Below are positions 21,019 through 29,566 of a stretch of DNA of 33,573 nt, in pieces. Position 1 is the stretch's first letter; every line of letters begins with the position of its first letter. The notes beneath the pieces were generated by a model, which was not told where the DNA came from, did no database searches, and was given only the letters and a program-made list of their open reading frames with translations. Source of the stretch: a virus; the IMG/VR virus record IMGVR_UViG_3300020281_000009, positions 1 to 33,573 of that record; one strand, given 5' to 3'. Position numbers and translations under genes: made by a program.

Positions 21019-22979
21019 TGCCAACATTAGAAATAGATGGTATAGGCAAAGTCAAGATTGACGATGCAGATTGGAATAATTTAAACAATCAAGGCAAACA
21101 AGAGCTTGTTAATCGTATCGCAAGAGAAGGCACGACACCTGAACCGAAAGAACAATCAACTGCTGAAAGCATTGTCGGTGGTGGAAGAACTGGACTGCAA
21201 GGTCTTACTTTAGGCTTTGGTGATGAATTAGAAGCAGGATTAAGAACTGGTTTTGGGTTACTTGGTGATTATGATGAAACTGTTGGTGACATTAGAAAAA
21301 ATATAAAAGATTTCAGAAGGGAAAATCCTGAATTAGCTTTAGGTTTAGAAATAGGTGGTGGACTTGTTACTGGTGGTTTAGGTGCAGCAAGAGCAGCAGG
21401 ATCAGCGCTAGGCAGAGAGGCTATTAGAAGATTTGGCACAACTGGATTTGGCGCAGGAGTTGGCGCTACTGAGGGCGCTATCGCAGGAGTTGGCGCAGGA
21501 GAAGATGCAGAAAGTAGGGCAACTGGTGGTCTAGTAGGTGGAGTCTTAGGTGGTGGATTAGGTGCTGCCATACCATCTGTTATTAATTTAGGAAAAGGTT
21601 TTGCTGATCGTGTTTCATTGCCTTTTAGAGGTGATAAAGCAGTTCAAACAGCATCAGATAAAAAAATAGTACAAGGGATAGAAAGATCAGATAAAACAGT
21701 TGAAGATGTTATTGATGATGTAAGAGGCACTCCAAATGCAATGATTGCTGATACTGGTACTGGAACACAAAGATTAACAAGAGGTGCAGCAGGAATATCA
21801 GGAGAGGGTGCTGATATAGCACAGAAAAACCTTGATGAGAGAATGCTTAGTCTTGGTGATGAGATAGCTGATGATATCAATCAAGTATTTAATGTAAACA
21901 AATCAAGTCTAGAAGTCTTAGATGATATAGCTAGTAAACAAAAACTAAATGCAAATGCAGATTATGATGCAGCTTTTAACTTAGATGGAAAGCCAGTAAC
22001 TGTAAGTGCTGACAAAGTAAAACCATTTTTAAATCTTCCTGCCTTTGATGAGGCAATAGATCAGGCAAGAAACCTTGCCAAATTAGAAGGGTTTGATTTA
22101 CCTGCCAACATCAATGATCTAAGTAAAATAAACAACTTTTCAATCAAAGAACTTCATTACATTAAAATGGGACTTGATGAGGTTCTTGGGTTAGGCAAAA
22201 GAGGTGCTTCTAAAACATCTATTGGCAGAGGTGTTGAGAGAGCCTTAAAACAAAAAAGAAACGAGTTTGTTAAATTAATTGATGATGCCTCACCTAAGAT
22301 CAATGGTGAAAGTTCATATAGTATTGCAAGAAACAAGTTTGCAGGTGATGCTAGAATTAGAGAAGCAGTTGAAGATGGTGGCAAGTTTTTAAGGGCAAAA
22401 CCTGAAGAAATTGATCAAGTCATATCAAAACTCTCAGATAGTGAAAAGCAAGGCTATTTAGTAGGTGTAGCTGATGCAATTAAAAACTCAGTTGATAGCG
22501 CACCTGATATGGCAAATGTAGCAACGAGAATATTTGGAACACCAAAGAAGAGAAAACAACTAGAGGCTTTATTTCCTGACAAAAAGGCTTTTGAACAGTT
22601 TGAAAAAAGAATGAAAGCTAGAATAAATCAAGTCAAAACAAGATCAACAGTCAATGTAGGATCAAGAACAGCGCCAATGAGTCAAGATATTGATGATGTT
22701 GCAAATGTTCCAACTGGCTTTTTAGGAATACCAAGCATCAGGGAGTTAGCAGGGAAAGCTATTAATATGACAAGGACACCTGAGGCAGTAGCCTCAAGAT
22801 TAGCAAGAGACTTAACTGAGACTGATCCAAGAAAATTAGAAGAAATACTAACAAGATTGCAAACAGCAAGGAATAATCTTCAGCAACAAAGATTAAGATC
22901 AGGGAGAAATATCGGTATTGGTACTGGTGTATTAGGACAACAAATAGGATTAGCAACTGGCAGAGGAGCAAGTGAATGA
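21018..22979 (+). CDS. Ejection/internal virion protein 3, large (653 aa)
   Basis: The largest of the ejection set. Residues about 1-45 are a short charged domain (PTLEIDGIGKVKIDDADWNN). Residues about 55-205 are very rich in Gly and Ala with repeated GxxxG (GLGAARAAGSALG, GFGAGVGATEGAIAGVGAGE), typical of membrane-penetrating segments. The rest is mostly helical and charged. Position after two smaller ejection proteins and before tail fibres fits a P22 gp16-like DNA-translocation protein. No lytic transglycosylase motif is seen. Confidence 0.72.
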   Translation: MPTLEIDGIGKVKIDDADWNNLNNQGKQELVNRIAREGTTPEPKEQSTAESIVGGGRTGLQGLTLGFGDELEAGLRTGFGLLGDYDETVGDIRKNIKDFRRENPELALGLEIGGGLVTGGLGAARAAGSALGREAIRRFGTTGFGAGVGATEGAIAGVGAGEDAESRATGGLVGGVLGGGLGAAIPSVINLGKGFADRVSLPFRGDKAVQTASDKKIVQGIERSDKTVEDVIDDVRGTPNAMIADTGTGTQRLTRGAAGISGEGADIAQKNLDERMLSLGDEIADDINQVFNVNKSSLEVLDDIASKQKLNANADYDAAFNLDGKPVTVSADKVKPFLNLPAFDEAIDQARNLAKLEGFDLPANINDLSKINNFSIKELHYIKMGLDEVLGLGKRGASKTSIGRGVERALKQKRNEFVKLIDDASPKINGESSYSIARNKFAGDARIREAVEDGGKFLRAKPEEIDQVISKLSDSEKQGYLVGVADAIKNSVDSAPDMANVATRIFGTPKKRKQLEALFPDKKAFEQFEKRMKARINQVKTRSTVNVGSRTAPMSQDIDDVANVPTGFLGIPSIRELAGKAINMTRTPEAVASRLARDLTETDPRKLEEILTRLQTARNNLQQQRLRSGRNIGIGTGVLGQQIGLATGRGASE

Positions 22980-23614
22980 GCAAAGATAAAATAACTGATT
23001 ATAGCGCAACAGCATCAAGTAATACTGATGTTGGTGGGGTAAATCTTCAAGAAAATAGTATGTTAGCAAGTGATGTTAACAATGCTTTTAGAGAAATACT
23101 TTCACATTTAGCAGAGATGAATGCAGGAACTCATCCACTAGCTGATACATTAACTTTAGCAGATCCAACAGATTTAACTAAAAAATTTAGATTTGATGGA
23201 GTTGGAATTTCAGCTAGTAATACTAGAGTTCTTACTATACAAGACAGCGACCTGACAGTTGCAGGTATAAATGTTGCACAAGAGTTTACAGCAACACAAA
23301 ATTTTAATGCTACAACCTTAACTGATGCCTCAACAATAGCTTGGGATGCTTCAGCCAATCAGGTTACATCGGTCACATTAGGTGGTAATAGAACACTTGG
23401 CGCATCAACAAATCAGGTTGATGGTGGTGTCTATGTGATATCTGTTATTCAGGATGGAACTGGTGGTCGTACATTAAGTTTCAATTCTAATTATAAATTT
23501 GCAGGTGGTACTGCTCCAACAGTAACATCAACAGCTTCAGCAAGAGATGTATTTGTTTTTATGAGTAATGGCACAAATATGTTTGAAATAGGTAGGAGTC
23601 AAAACGTATCATGA
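22976..23614 (+). CDS. Tail-fibre protein, adaptor type (212 aa)
   Basis: The N-terminal 50 residues (SKDKITDYSATASSNTDVGG, then SMLASDVNNAFREILSHLAE) form the tail-attachment module used by many marine podovirus fibres; the rest is beta-rich with a FNATTLTDASTIAWDASANQ type segment and GGxxYVxxVxQDGTGGRTL, a common fibre motif. It likely anchors or extends the larger receptor-binding protein that follows. It overlaps the next gene by 4 nt (ATGA). Confidence 0.78.
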   Translation: MSKDKITDYSATASSNTDVGGVNLQENSMLASDVNNAFREILSHLAEMNAGTHPLADTLTLADPTDLTKKFRFDGVGISASNTRVLTIQDSDLTVAGINVAQEFTATQNFNATTLTDASTIAWDASANQVTSVTLGGNRTLGASTNQVDGGVYVISVIQDGTGGRTLSFNSNYKFAGGTAPTVTSTASARDVFVFMSNGTNMFEIGRSQNVS

Positions 23615-26496
23615 GTATTTTAGGTGTAGGAGCAGGTGCTGTTGGAGTAAGTGGATTTTATCCACATACTATAGACCAATCTTTAAAATTTGATGGCAGT
23701 ACATCAAAATTTGAAATAACACCTTCAAGTGATGGTAACCGAAAAAAATGGACTACAAGTTGGTGGGTAAAAAGATCAAAACTTGGAGCATTACAATATA
23801 TGTGGTCTGGTGCTTCTTATTATGGTAATGATGGAATCGCTGCACTTTATTTCAATAGTGATGATAAGTTACATATGTATTTTGATGCAAACACACATCC
23901 ATATGGTGCTATAAATAATCGTGTCTACAGAGATACAACAAATTGGTATCATATCGTCTGGGCAGTCGATGCTGAAAACACAGCAACAAAGGTTTACGTC
24001 AATGGTGTTGAAGAAACTAGTGCAATTCAGCCACCGAATTTTAGTTATGGTATGAATAAGGCAAGTACAAAGATGGGATTTGGAGTTGCAACTTGGGGAG
24101 GATCACCAAATTATGATGGATATTGTGCTGAGTTTGTTCATTTAGATGGTCAATATTTAACTGCCGATAGTTTTGGACAGTTTAAAAATGGAGTTTGGGT
24201 AGGAAAGAATATAAACGAGCAGGGTTTTACATTTGGTACAAATGGCTTTTATTTGCCATTTTCAGATAGTAGTAATATTGGATATGATTATCAAACTACT
24301 GATAGAAGTACAACAAACGATGTTACAACTACTGGATTAGCTTCCTCAGATGTGGTTTTAGATTCGCCTACTTCAAATTTTGCTACTTTAAATGTTTTAC
24401 AAACTTCAAATAATGCTAGTACCTTTTATTTTTCAGAAGGAAGTTTAGGACTTAATGTCACCAATAATAGTGGATATAGAAATTGCTCTGCTACTTTTAG
24501 TCCTATGGGTATTAAAGGATATTTTGAATTTTGTGTTACTACAGGCACACCTAACTTTTACATAGGTGTAATTGAAGATACAACATATCCAACAAATTTG
24601 GATTATGCTGATACATCACATAATTATACAGCGTTAGTTCATAATAGTGGAGTTTATCAAAATGCAAACATCCCAAGTCAAGGCAATAAAATTGTAAGGG
24701 GAGGTTCTACTTATCTTCCTCACAATATTGGAACTATTTCAGCAGGTGATGTTTTGGGTATGGCATTTGATTTTACTGGTACAAATAGACGAATATGGTT
24801 TCATAGAGCAAACACATATGGAACTTCAAGTAGTGGAGTTGGCAATCCATCAACTGGTGCAAATCCAGTTCAATCAGAAACATATTTAAATTCTACTTCA
24901 GATTATAGATTTCATTTTGGTGCTAATACTGGAAGTGGATTACAAACAATAATTTTTAATTTTGGGCAAGATGGAACTTTTAATGGTACTAAGACAGCAC
25001 AAGGTAACACAGATGCAAATGGTAATGGGGATTTCTTTTACGCTGTGCCGACTGATTTTATTGCATTATGCTCTGCTTCATTAAGCGACACTACACTCTC
25101 TCCCAATCAGTTAGAAAACGCTAGTGATTATTTTAACACAAAACTTTGGACAGGAACTGGAGCAAATGCCGATGCTAAAACAGGAGTAGGTTTTCAACCA
25201 GATTGGTTGTGGGCAAAAGATAGAAATTATGCAAATGGTCATCATCTATTTGATAGTTCAAGAGGTGTAGATAATTATCTCTCATCTGATTCAAATGCTA
25301 GTGAAACAAATAATAGTGGCTATGCTCTCCAATCTTTTGATGCAGATGGATTTACAACAGTTGGTCAAGGAATAAATTATTTAAATGTAAGTGATTACGT
25401 AGGATGGAATTGGCGTTGTGGGGGAACAACACCTACAAAGACTTATAAAGTTGTAGTTGTAAGTGATAGTGGCAATAAATATAGATTTAGAAACTCAGCA
25501 GATAGTGCGACATTCGCTCAAAGTGCAGTTGCTTTAGATTTACAAGAGGGTGGCACTTACGTCTTTGATTGGTCTGATAGTTCAGCACAAGGACACCCAT
25601 TTAGATTTTCAACAACATCAGATGGAACTCATGGTGGTGGCTCAGAATATACAACTGGTGTTGTAAAAGATGATAGTGCCTATACAACGACAATCACAGT
25701 TGCTAGTTCAGCACCCCAGTTATATTATTATTGTAGTATACATTCAGGGATGGGTGGATCTGCGAACACGAACAGTACGTTCGGATCGACAAACTTCGAT
25801 GGAGAAGTATTAAGTATTACACAAAATAATTCTAATGCAGGATTTTCTATTGCAACTTTTACTGGTTCTTCTGCTTCAAGTTCAACTTTTTCAGTCGGTC
25901 ATGGATTAGGCTCAACCCCAAAGATGATTATAGCAAAACAAAGAAATCTTGCTTCAGGTTGGTCAGTATATCATCACAAAATTGATAGTTCATCACCTGA
26001 AGGATATTATATTCTTTTAAATTCGTCAGGTGCAAGAGTTTCAAGTAGTACAGGTTGGGGAAATACTGCACCAACTTCTACTGTTTTTTCAACATATACT
26101 ACTGGTTTTTGGGGAACTTCAGCAGAAATAGTCGCATACTGTTTTGATGAAGTAGAGGGTTACTCAAAACTGGGATCTTATATTGGGAATGGGAGCAGTA
26201 GTGGACAGTACATTCATATAGGTTTTCGTGTGGCTTTCATTATGTTTAAGCGAACAGATGTTGCTGAAAACTGGTGGATACATGATAATAAAAGAAATAC
26301 TTTTAATCCAACAATTAACTATTTAAGTGCGAATACGAATAATGTAGAATATTCAAATCTTTCAGAAGTAGTTGATTTTACAAGCAATGGAGTAAAAATC
26401 AGGACAACAACAACAGCACTTAATGCTAGTGGTGGAACATATCTGTATATGGCTTTTGGAGATGGAAATACAGCAAAATTTGGAAATAGTAGATAG
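23611..26496 (+). CDS. Large receptor-binding tail fibre with LamG, SPRY-like and cupredoxin-like domains (961 aa)
   Basis: Residues 1-30 form the attachment end. About 20-215 is a LamG/concanavalin-like domain (SLKFDGSTSKFEI, NWYHIVWAVD, VYVNGVEE). About 240-470 looks SPRY-like (GYFEFCVTTG ... GDVLGMAFDFTGTNRRIWFH). About 500-600 holds a FQPDWLWAKDR / YVGWNWRCGG module. About 608-718 is a cupredoxin-like domain with H662 and C708, H711, M714 in YYYCSIHSGMGG. The C-terminal 230 residues hold a related fibre module (PKMIIAKQR, FRVAFIMFKR). It likely binds the host surface. The mosaic of domains suggests recombination. Beginning as ATGA, it is coupled to the gene before. Confidence 0.85.
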   Translation: MSILGVGAGAVGVSGFYPHTIDQSLKFDGSTSKFEITPSSDGNRKKWTTSWWVKRSKLGALQYMWSGASYYGNDGIAALYFNSDDKLHMYFDANTHPYGAINNRVYRDTTNWYHIVWAVDAENTATKVYVNGVEETSAIQPPNFSYGMNKASTKMGFGVATWGGSPNYDGYCAEFVHLDGQYLTADSFGQFKNGVWVGKNINEQGFTFGTNGFYLPFSDSSNIGYDYQTTDRSTTNDVTTTGLASSDVVLDSPTSNFATLNVLQTSNNASTFYFSEGSLGLNVTNNSGYRNCSATFSPMGIKGYFEFCVTTGTPNFYIGVIEDTTYPTNLDYADTSHNYTALVHNSGVYQNANIPSQGNKIVRGGSTYLPHNIGTISAGDVLGMAFDFTGTNRRIWFHRANTYGTSSSGVGNPSTGANPVQSETYLNSTSDYRFHFGANTGSGLQTIIFNFGQDGTFNGTKTAQGNTDANGNGDFFYAVPTDFIALCSASLSDTTLSPNQLENASDYFNTKLWTGTGANADAKTGVGFQPDWLWAKDRNYANGHHLFDSSRGVDNYLSSDSNASETNNSGYALQSFDADGFTTVGQGINYLNVSDYVGWNWRCGGTTPTKTYKVVVVSDSGNKYRFRNSADSATFAQSAVALDLQEGGTYVFDWSDSSAQGHPFRFSTTSDGTHGGGSEYTTGVVKDDSAYTTTITVASSAPQLYYYCSIHSGMGGSANTNSTFGSTNFDGEVLSITQNNSNAGFSIATFTGSSASSSTFSVGHGLGSTPKMIIAKQRNLASGWSVYHHKIDSSSPEGYYILLNSSGARVSSSTGWGNTAPTSTVFSTYTTGFWGTSAEIVAYCFDEVEGYSKLGSYIGNGSSSGQYIHIGFRVAFIMFKRTDVAENWWIHDNKRNTFNPTINYLSANTNNVEYSNLSEVVDFTSNGVKIRTTTTALNASGGTYLYMAFGDGNTAKFGNSR

Positions 26497-26505
26497 GAGA
26501 AAAAA

Positions 26506-27063
26506 ATGCCTTGGAAACATAACAATATAGCAATAAAAGCAGGTAAAGCATGGTCTGATAAAGATGGTGTTCAACACCCTGCAAACTGGATGATTTGGAC
26601 TGATCCTGAGAAAAAAGCTAAAGGTCTTACTTGGGAAGATGAGCCTGATACAAGTTTTGACAATCGTTTTTATACGTCAAAAAATGTTGAAAGAAAACTT
26701 AATGATGAAGATGCAAAAGATGCTAATGGCAAACAGTTGTATGAACAAGATGGCAAAACAAAACTTATTTATGAGGGATTAAAAACAATATGGATAAGGC
26801 AAACAAAAGAAACAGCAAATTCACTCCTGAAGAAATCGGATTGGTATATTATTAGAGCAAGTGATGATTCAAGTTTAGCAGTACCTTCAGACATAACAGC
26901 AAAAAGAAAAGCAATAAGAGATGCTTGTAAAACAATAGAGGATAAGATCAATGCTTGTGGTAGTCTTTCAGACTTCCAAGCCATGTTTGTTGTGCCGACT
27001 GATGATAGTAAGCCACCAAAACCTACTGGGAATGCTCCCATATATGACTTTCCTGAAGAATGA
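26506..27063 (+). CDS. Putative tail-fibre assembly/chaperone protein, 185 aa
   Basis: Directly after the receptor-binding fibre with AGGAG upstream. N-terminal PWKHNNIAIKAGKAWSDKDG and HPANWMIWTDPEKKAKGLTW describe a small domain widespread in marine phages; the C-terminal half (KKSDWYIIRASDDSSLAVPS, then ITAKRKAIRDACKTIEDKI) is similar to the DUF4376/tail-fibre assembly chaperone region (W-x-xxR-x-xD ... IPxxIxxxRxxIR). Likely helps fold the fibre. It ends in ATGA shared with the next gene. Confidence 0.72.
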   Translation: MPWKHNNIAIKAGKAWSDKDGVQHPANWMIWTDPEKKAKGLTWEDEPDTSFDNRFYTSKNVERKLNDEDAKDANGKQLYEQDGKTKLIYEGLKTIWIRQTKETANSLLKKSDWYIIRASDDSSLAVPSDITAKRKAIRDACKTIEDKINACGSLSDFQAMFVVPTDDSKPPKPTGNAPIYDFPEE

Positions 27064-27299
27064 CGATTGAGCCAACTATTCTTTGGAACATCCTTTTAAG
27101 TTTAATTATTGTGCCTTTTGGTTGGGCATTCAATAAGATGTTTCAAGAGGTTAAGCGCCTACAAATTTTATTGAATAGAACTCGTGAAGAATTAGCAACC
27201 AATTATGCAAGAAAAGATGATGTTAAATCAGACATAAAAGATGTTATGGATGCCATACATAGACTTGAAGATAAAATAGACAAAGTCCTCTCCAAATAA
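27060..27299 (+). CDS. Membrane-anchored coiled-coil protein, 79 aa (lysis region)
   Basis: One N-terminal membrane span (ILWNILLSLIIVPFGWAF, about 8-25) followed by a charged coiled coil (EVKRLQILLNRTREELATNY, then KDDVKSDIKDVMDAIHRLED). This is the layout of inner-membrane spanin-like or accessory lysis proteins, but also of other phage anchors. It is ATGA-coupled to the chaperone gene. Assignment to lysis is from the neighbouring holins and endolysin. Confidence 0.6.
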   Translation: MTIEPTILWNILLSLIIVPFGWAFNKMFQEVKRLQILLNRTREELATNYARKDDVKSDIKDVMDAIHRLEDKIDKVLSK

Positions 27300-27311
27300 G
27301 GAAATAGAAAA

Positions 27312-27782
27312 ATGTTAGAGATATTAGCTGCTGCTAATGCTGCTTTTGCTGTGATCAAAAAAACCATTGAAAATGGCAAAGATATCGCTTCTTGTGGTGC
27401 TGCTATTTCTAAATTTGTTCAATCAGAAGATAAATTACAAGCTGATTTACATAAGAAAAAAAATAGTATTTGGACAACTTTTTTAGGCAAAGAGGACTCT
27501 GATTTAGAAGAGTTCATGGCTCTTGAACAAATAAGAGCCAAAAAAGAGCAACTTCGAGAGTATATGCAATTATATGGTCGTGCAGGATTATACCAAGATT
27601 ATTTAAAATTTTGTGCCGAAGCTAGAAAACAAAGAAAAGAAAATGCTGAAAAAATAGCAAAGAAAAAAAGAGAGCTAGAAGATTTATTGTTAAAAATATT
27701 TCTCTATGTTTTGTTAGCAATATTTGGATCAGGTCTTATTTTTGTCGTGGTTTTTATATTGAGAAAAAAAGGTATGATATGA
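27312..27782 (+). CDS. Conserved marine-phage protein with C-terminal membrane span, 156 aa
   Basis: N-terminus LEILAAANAAFAVIKKTIEN followed by GKDIASCGAAISKFV, a pattern recurrent in marine phage genomes; a long charged central coiled coil (about 55-125); and one membrane helix near the C-terminus (ILLYVLLAIF-type, about 130-150) ending in basic RKKGMI. AAGGA precedes the start. Could be an internal/tail membrane protein or a lysis accessory; no enzyme motif is visible. It overlaps the next gene by 4 nt. Confidence 0.65.
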   Translation: MLEILAAANAAFAVIKKTIENGKDIASCGAAISKFVQSEDKLQADLHKKKNSIWTTFLGKEDSDLEEFMALEQIRAKKEQLREYMQLYGRAGLYQDYLKFCAEARKQRKENAEKIAKKKRELEDLLLKIFLYVLLAIFGSGLIFVVVFILRKKGMI

Positions 27783-27988
27783 AACTTGTAAGCTGTTTTT
27801 TGTTGGCTTGTTATTTAAATGGTGTGCCAAATGGAAGCACTCATTTCAAGTCAGTTCAGACTTGTGCCTATTTTAAAAACTATTTGCATAAACAAACTGT
27901 TAATATTGGACAGCCACCTGAAGCTAAAATGTATGAATGTTATTGTAAATTGGTAAATGTAAATCCTGAAAAAGTGAGAGTGCATTGA
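27779..27988 (+). CDS. Small cysteine-containing, possibly exported protein, 69 aa
   Basis: Starts MKLVSCFLLACYLNGVPNGS; the LLAC could be read as a short lipobox, but the hydrophobic run is short for a signal peptide. Further cysteines at T-C-AYF and ECYCKL may form disulfides if exported. It lies between membrane-type genes of the lysis region and overlaps both neighbours. An outer-membrane spanin is conceivable given the position, but evidence is thin. Confidence 0.5.
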   Translation: MKLVSCFLLACYLNGVPNGSTHFKSVQTCAYFKNYLHKQTVNIGQPPEAKMYECYCKLVNVNPEKVRVH

Positions 27989-28200
27989 TTACTAAAGAAG
28001 ATTTTTTAAAAGGTAAATACAAAGTTTTGCCAAGAATAATGATGCTTGTAAGTACCATTATGAGTTGGAATACAGCCTCTTGGTTTATGAATTTAGAAGA
28101 TCCAACAGCGCCACAATCTGCCTTTGTTTCGGTTGTTATGGGTGTAATGACTGGAATATTTGGAATATGGATGGGACATGAACACAAAGGTGATAAATGA
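27985..28200 (+). CDS. Holin-like two-span membrane protein, 71 aa
   Basis: Starts at TTG 27985, overlapping the preceding TGA. Two membrane segments, VLPRIMMLVSTIMSWNTASW (about 13-32) and FVSVVMGVMTGIFGIWMG (about 47-64), separated by a polar DPTAPQ turn, with a basic/His C-terminus. The ITKEDF...VLPRxMM...DPTxxQxxFVSVVxG pattern recurs in marine phages beside lysis genes. It is a good holin or antiholin candidate. Ends in ATGA with the next gene. Confidence 0.68.
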   Translation: MITKEDFLKGKYKVLPRIMMLVSTIMSWNTASWFMNLEDPTAPQSAFVSVVMGVMTGIFGIWMGHEHKGDK

Positions 28201-28358
28201 AAAAACTTACTAAAAGACAATCAGATGCTATGAAAAAACACTCTAAGCATCACACAAAAAAACATATGGATGAAATGACTAAACTGATGACTAGAACAAG
28301 AAATCCAATGACGTTTACTCAAGCGCACAAAGCTACAATGAAAAAGGTAGGCAGATGA
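28197..28358 (+). CDS. 53-residue Lys/His/Met-rich basic protein
   Basis: ATGA overlaps at both ends (28197 and 28355) tie it translationally to its neighbours, which is good evidence that it is real. The sequence begins KKLTKRQSDAMKKHSKHHTK and contains KHMDEMTKLM and FTQAHKATMKKVG. The KRQ-x-x-x-x-KxHSxHHTxKHM pattern followed by FxxAHKxAxKxVG is one I recognise from other marine phages at this position, between membrane lysis genes. No membrane span; function unknown. It could bind nucleic acid, metal, or regulate the holin. Confidence 0.68.
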   Translation: MKKLTKRQSDAMKKHSKHHTKKHMDEMTKLMTRTRNPMTFTQAHKATMKKVGR

Positions 28359-28756
28359 TCCAAGCCTTTATATCTCCAGTAGCTAATTTAGTTGGAACTT
28401 GGCTACAAGGAAGAGTTGACAAATCAAAGGCTGAAACAGAAGTAAAAGTTGCAAAAGCTAAAGCAGAAGCAAAGGTGTATGAAACTGAGGCAACTTCAAC
28501 AATGTTACAAGAGCAAAAGCTAACTGACCACATGGGCGATTCAATCAAAGATGAGCTTTGGACAATTTGGTTTATATTAGTTTTGACTGGCTGTTTCCTG
28601 CCTTGGACACAAGAGTATGTGAAAAATGGTTTTATATTTTTAGATCAGCACACTCCATCATGGTTTCATAATATGCTTTATATAGTTATCGGAAGTTCCT
28701 TTGGTTATCGATTTGGAAAACAAGGATTACAACTTATTAACAAGAGAAGAAGATGA
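28355..28756 (+). CDS. Holin, GTA/3TM-like family
   Basis: 133 residues. An N-terminal amphipathic/charged region (KSKAETEVKVAKAKAEAKVY) precedes two membrane helices, WTIWFILVLTGCFLPW (about 69-84) and WFHNMLYIVIGSSFGY (about 102-117), and a basic tail ending KRRR. The IxGxGGLVxxxxx...EWxxxExxSW...DExWTxWF layout of GTA-type holins is partly preserved (KDELWTIWF). It would permeabilise the inner membrane at lysis, releasing the endolysin. It overlaps the endolysin ATG by 4 nt. Confidence 0.74.
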   Translation: MIQAFISPVANLVGTWLQGRVDKSKAETEVKVAKAKAEAKVYETEATSTMLQEQKLTDHMGDSIKDELWTIWFILVLTGCFLPWTQEYVKNGFIFLDQHTPSWFHNMLYIVIGSSFGYRFGKQGLQLINKRRR

Positions 28757-29202
28757 ACTTATCAGATAATTTTACATTAGATGAAATGATTAAAAGTCAA
28801 ACAGCAGAAAGAAAAGGGATAGATAATTATCCTGACAAAGATCAAATAGAAAACTTAAAACTACTGGCACAAAACATATTACAGCCAATAAGAGATAAAT
28901 TTGGTGCTTTTATAATTTCATCAGGTTTTAGATCACCTGAGCTTTGTGTAGCTGTAGGCTCTACAGTAAAAAGCCAACATGCTAAAGGTCAAGCTGCTGA
29001 TTTTGAGGTTTCAGGCATAGATAATTATGATCTAGCTAGATGGATAGAGAGTAATTTGCCTTTTGATCAATTAATTTTAGAGTGTTACAAGCCACCAAAC
29101 AAGAACTCAGGTTGGATTCATTGTAGTTATGTGCATGAACCAAGAAAAGAAACACTTACCTACCACAGAGATACTGGCTATCAAAAAGGGTTATTAGCCT
29201 AA
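28753..29202 (+). CDS. Peptidase M15 endolysin (D-Ala-D-Ala/L-Ala-D-Glu peptidase type)
   Basis: 149 residues. It cuts peptidoglycan cross-links or stems at lysis. SSGFRSPELCVAVGS (56-70) precedes the zinc ligands H76 and D83 in SQHAKGQAADFE, and H123 in GWIHCSY is the third. This H-x6-D ... H set is the M15 signature. There is no signal peptide, so it depends on the holin. It is the last gene of the rightward late operon, with attP beginning just downstream. Confidence 0.88.
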   Translation: MNLSDNFTLDEMIKSQTAERKGIDNYPDKDQIENLKLLAQNILQPIRDKFGAFIISSGFRSPELCVAVGSTVKSQHAKGQAADFEVSGIDNYDLARWIESNLPFDQLILECYKPPNKNSGWIHCSYVHEPRKETLTYHRDTGYQKGLLA

Positions 29203-29282
29203 AATAAATCAAAAAGTTCGTCAGGCATGACATTTCGTCAGGATATTTGTTGTTTCGCTATAAATTTTTGCGAATCGTATTT

Positions 29283-29305
29283 TATAGCTAAACTTATAGC
29301 TAAAC
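29283..29305 (+). repeat. attP left-arm sites (two tandem TATAGCTAAAC)
   Basis: Two copies of an 11-mer one base apart. The same 11-mer occurs twice to the right of the core, so it is the best candidate for the integrase N-terminal (arm) binding site. Confidence 0.7.
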
Positions 29306-29336
29306 ACCCCTCCAAACCCCCAAAAACCTTAGCTAT

Positions 29337-29388
29337 CGTCAGGCTCATAACCTGAAGGTCGTAGGTTCAAATCCTACCCCCGCAACCA
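29337..29388 (+). other. attP core: 3' part of initiator tRNA-Met
   Basis: Reads as the last 52 bases of an initiator tRNA: an anticodon stem-loop TCAGG-CTCATAA-CCTGA with anticodon CAT at 29346-29348, variable AGGTC, T-stem GTAGG/CCTAC, acceptor strand CCCCGCA, discriminator A and CCA at 29386-29388. A72 at 29384 and the lack of a Watson-Crick partner base for a typical C1 mark an initiator. There is no 5' half upstream, so this is not a complete tRNA gene. Integration would restore the host gene. The exact crossover point cannot be set from this sequence alone. Confidence 0.85.
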
Positions 29389-29432
29389 AAATATTTGAGA
29401 TTTCACTAACAATATCAATCACTTACACAAAG

Positions 29433-29460
29433 CCACTTGATTATTTCAGGTGGTTTTTTT
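29433..29460 (+). terminator. Intrinsic terminator right of the att core
   Basis: CCACTTGA (29433-29440) pairs with TCAGGTGG (29446-29453) with one G:U pair, a 5-nt loop and seven T. It could end late transcripts coming from the lysis genes and also, after integration, the tRNA transcript at one prophage end. Confidence 0.78.
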
Positions 29461-29488
29461 ATTGTCTTTTTACAAAATATTCTACTTT

Positions 29489-29510
29489 TATAGCTAAACC
29501 TATAGCTAAC
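29489..29510 (+). repeat. attP right-arm sites
   Basis: TATAGCTAAAC (29489-29499) and the one-base-shorter TATAGCTAAC (29501-29510), tandem as on the left. A further full copy lies at 29597-29607, in the leader of the gene at 29622. Confidence 0.68.
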
Positions 29511-29528
29511 ATTCGTCAGGATTATTTT

Positions 29529-29566
29529 GTAATATTACTTGCATATTAGGTAATAATAGTTATATT
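29529..29566 (+). promoter_or_regulatory. Operator-controlled promoter of the integrase module
   Basis: TTGCAT (29539-29544) and TATATT (29561-29566) at 16-bp spacing. The spacer begins with the operator-like TATTAGGTAATA (29544-29555), and a 10-bp palindrome GTAATATTAC (29529-29538) abuts the -35. The half-sites match those in the cI/cro region. Predicted start near 29574. Confidence 0.52.

Noticed and set aside
29337-29388. Complete phage-encoded tRNA-Met gene
   Set aside because: Only the 3' part is present; upstream sequence does not form acceptor 5' strand or D-arm. It is an att core.
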